24,115 bases of DNA from RQOF01 sp964394475 (lineage in GTDB: Bacteria; Calditrichota; Calditrichia; RBG-13-44-9), in the NCBI GenBank assembly GCA_964394475.1, contig CAYMXZ010000025.1, positions 1 through 24,115 of the forward strand, in the 5' to 3' direction. A program made the translations under genes and the position numbers. The notes below the pieces were generated by a model. The model had not been told where the DNA came from. It saw only the letters and a list, made by a program, of their open reading frames with translations, and did not search any database. Positions within the stretch are counted from its first letter, which is position 1, and every line of letters starts with the position of its first letter. Of the stretch, positions 23,859 to 24,115 are shown piece after piece.

Positions 23859-24115
23859 ATGAAAAATCTTGGCTTCTTGTGCTTGTGGGTATTAGTTGTT
23901 GTGGCAACGCTAAACGCGCAGGGTTTCAGAGACACCTATAACGATCCAAACCAGAGTAACGTGATGGGAGGATTGGGGGTTACCTGGATTGATGATCAAC
24001 CTTATACTACTCTTACTCTGGCACCGGAATTAGCGCTGGGAAAATTTGGAGTTGGTTTCTATTTACAATTACTCATGGACAACCAGAATAATTTTAAACT
24101 GCGAAAGGACGAGTA
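23859..24115 (+). CDS. Exported protein of unknown function, 5' part only
   Basis: The first 85 codons of a gene that runs off the right edge. ATG 23859 has AAGGAG eight bases upstream. A signal peptide is clear (LCLWVLVVVATLNA, probable cut after LNA at about residue 20). The mature start, GFRDTYNDPNQSNVMGG, is followed by alternating hydrophobic/polar stretches (YTTLTLAPELALGKFGVGFYLQLLMD) that would fit beta strands of an outer-membrane barrel or a surface protein. I do not recognise the family. The 229 bases before it hold the tandem palindromes and one weak promoter (TTGATT at 23789-23794, 18 bases, TATTTT at 23813-23818). Confidence 0.7.
   Translation, partial: MKNLGFLCLWVLVVVATLNAQGFRDTYNDPNQSNVMGGLGVTWIDDQPYTTLTLAPELALGKFGVGFYLQLLMDNQNNFKLRKDE

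Overview
The window looks like a chromosomal stretch of a Gram-negative, respiring, probably anaerobic bacterium. It encodes a lipoprotein signal with a FSGC lipobox, periplasmic Spy/CpxP-type proteins, multiheme c-type cytochromes, and a Rex redox sensor. It also has the FCB-type order dnaN-recF-dciA(DUF721)-gyrB-gyrA. A Calditrichota-like or related FCB lineage is my best guess; this is inference from gene content and style, with no search behind it. Intergenic DNA is AT-rich, and most genes have AGGAG-type ribosome binding sites.

Layout. (1) 1-5120, minus strand: glycogen phosphorylase, a CorA-type Mg transporter, a broken diguanylate cyclase (three lesions) and a UPF0316 membrane protein that runs off the left edge. 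Gaps are only 32-64 bases, so this may be one transcript. (2) 5548-6432, plus: a DHDPS-superfamily aldolase that resembles 4-hydroxy-2-oxoglutarate aldolase more than DapA. (3) 6600-8715, plus: an ECF sigma factor, a zinc-finger anti-sigma factor and two small periplasmic Spy/CpxP/ZraP-like proteins. Near-identical TGaAAG-17-GTCTAA promoter-like elements precede both the sigma and the anti-sigma gene. (4) 8904-9857, minus: an aldo/keto reductase. (5) 10072-10844, plus: a LiaF-like membrane protein and a PspC-domain protein. (6) 11027-14426, minus: a large multiheme lipoprotein cytochrome and an ImcH-like heptaheme NapC/NirT inner-membrane cytochrome, plausibly a quinol-to-periplasm or outward electron route. 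The lipoprotein gene has its own near-consensus promoter with phased A-tracts just upstream. (7) 14735-22461, plus: dnaN, recF, dciA-like DUF721, gyrB, gyrA, then rex. dnaA is not next to dnaN, and I see no oriC-like cluster of DnaA boxes. (8) 22526-23629, minus: DUF456 membrane protein and TrmH-type tRNA methyltransferase, preceded by two tandem palindromes. (9) 23859-end: the start of an exported protein.

Most genes are recognisable families. The features that stand out are the ECF envelope-stress module with its repeated promoter motif, the cytochrome pair (including one CXCH site where CXXCH is expected), the curved-DNA promoter, the decayed GGDEF gene, the altered GyrA box, and the tandem operator-like dyads upstream of trmH. 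I found no tRNA, rRNA, CRISPR, insertion sequence or prophage.
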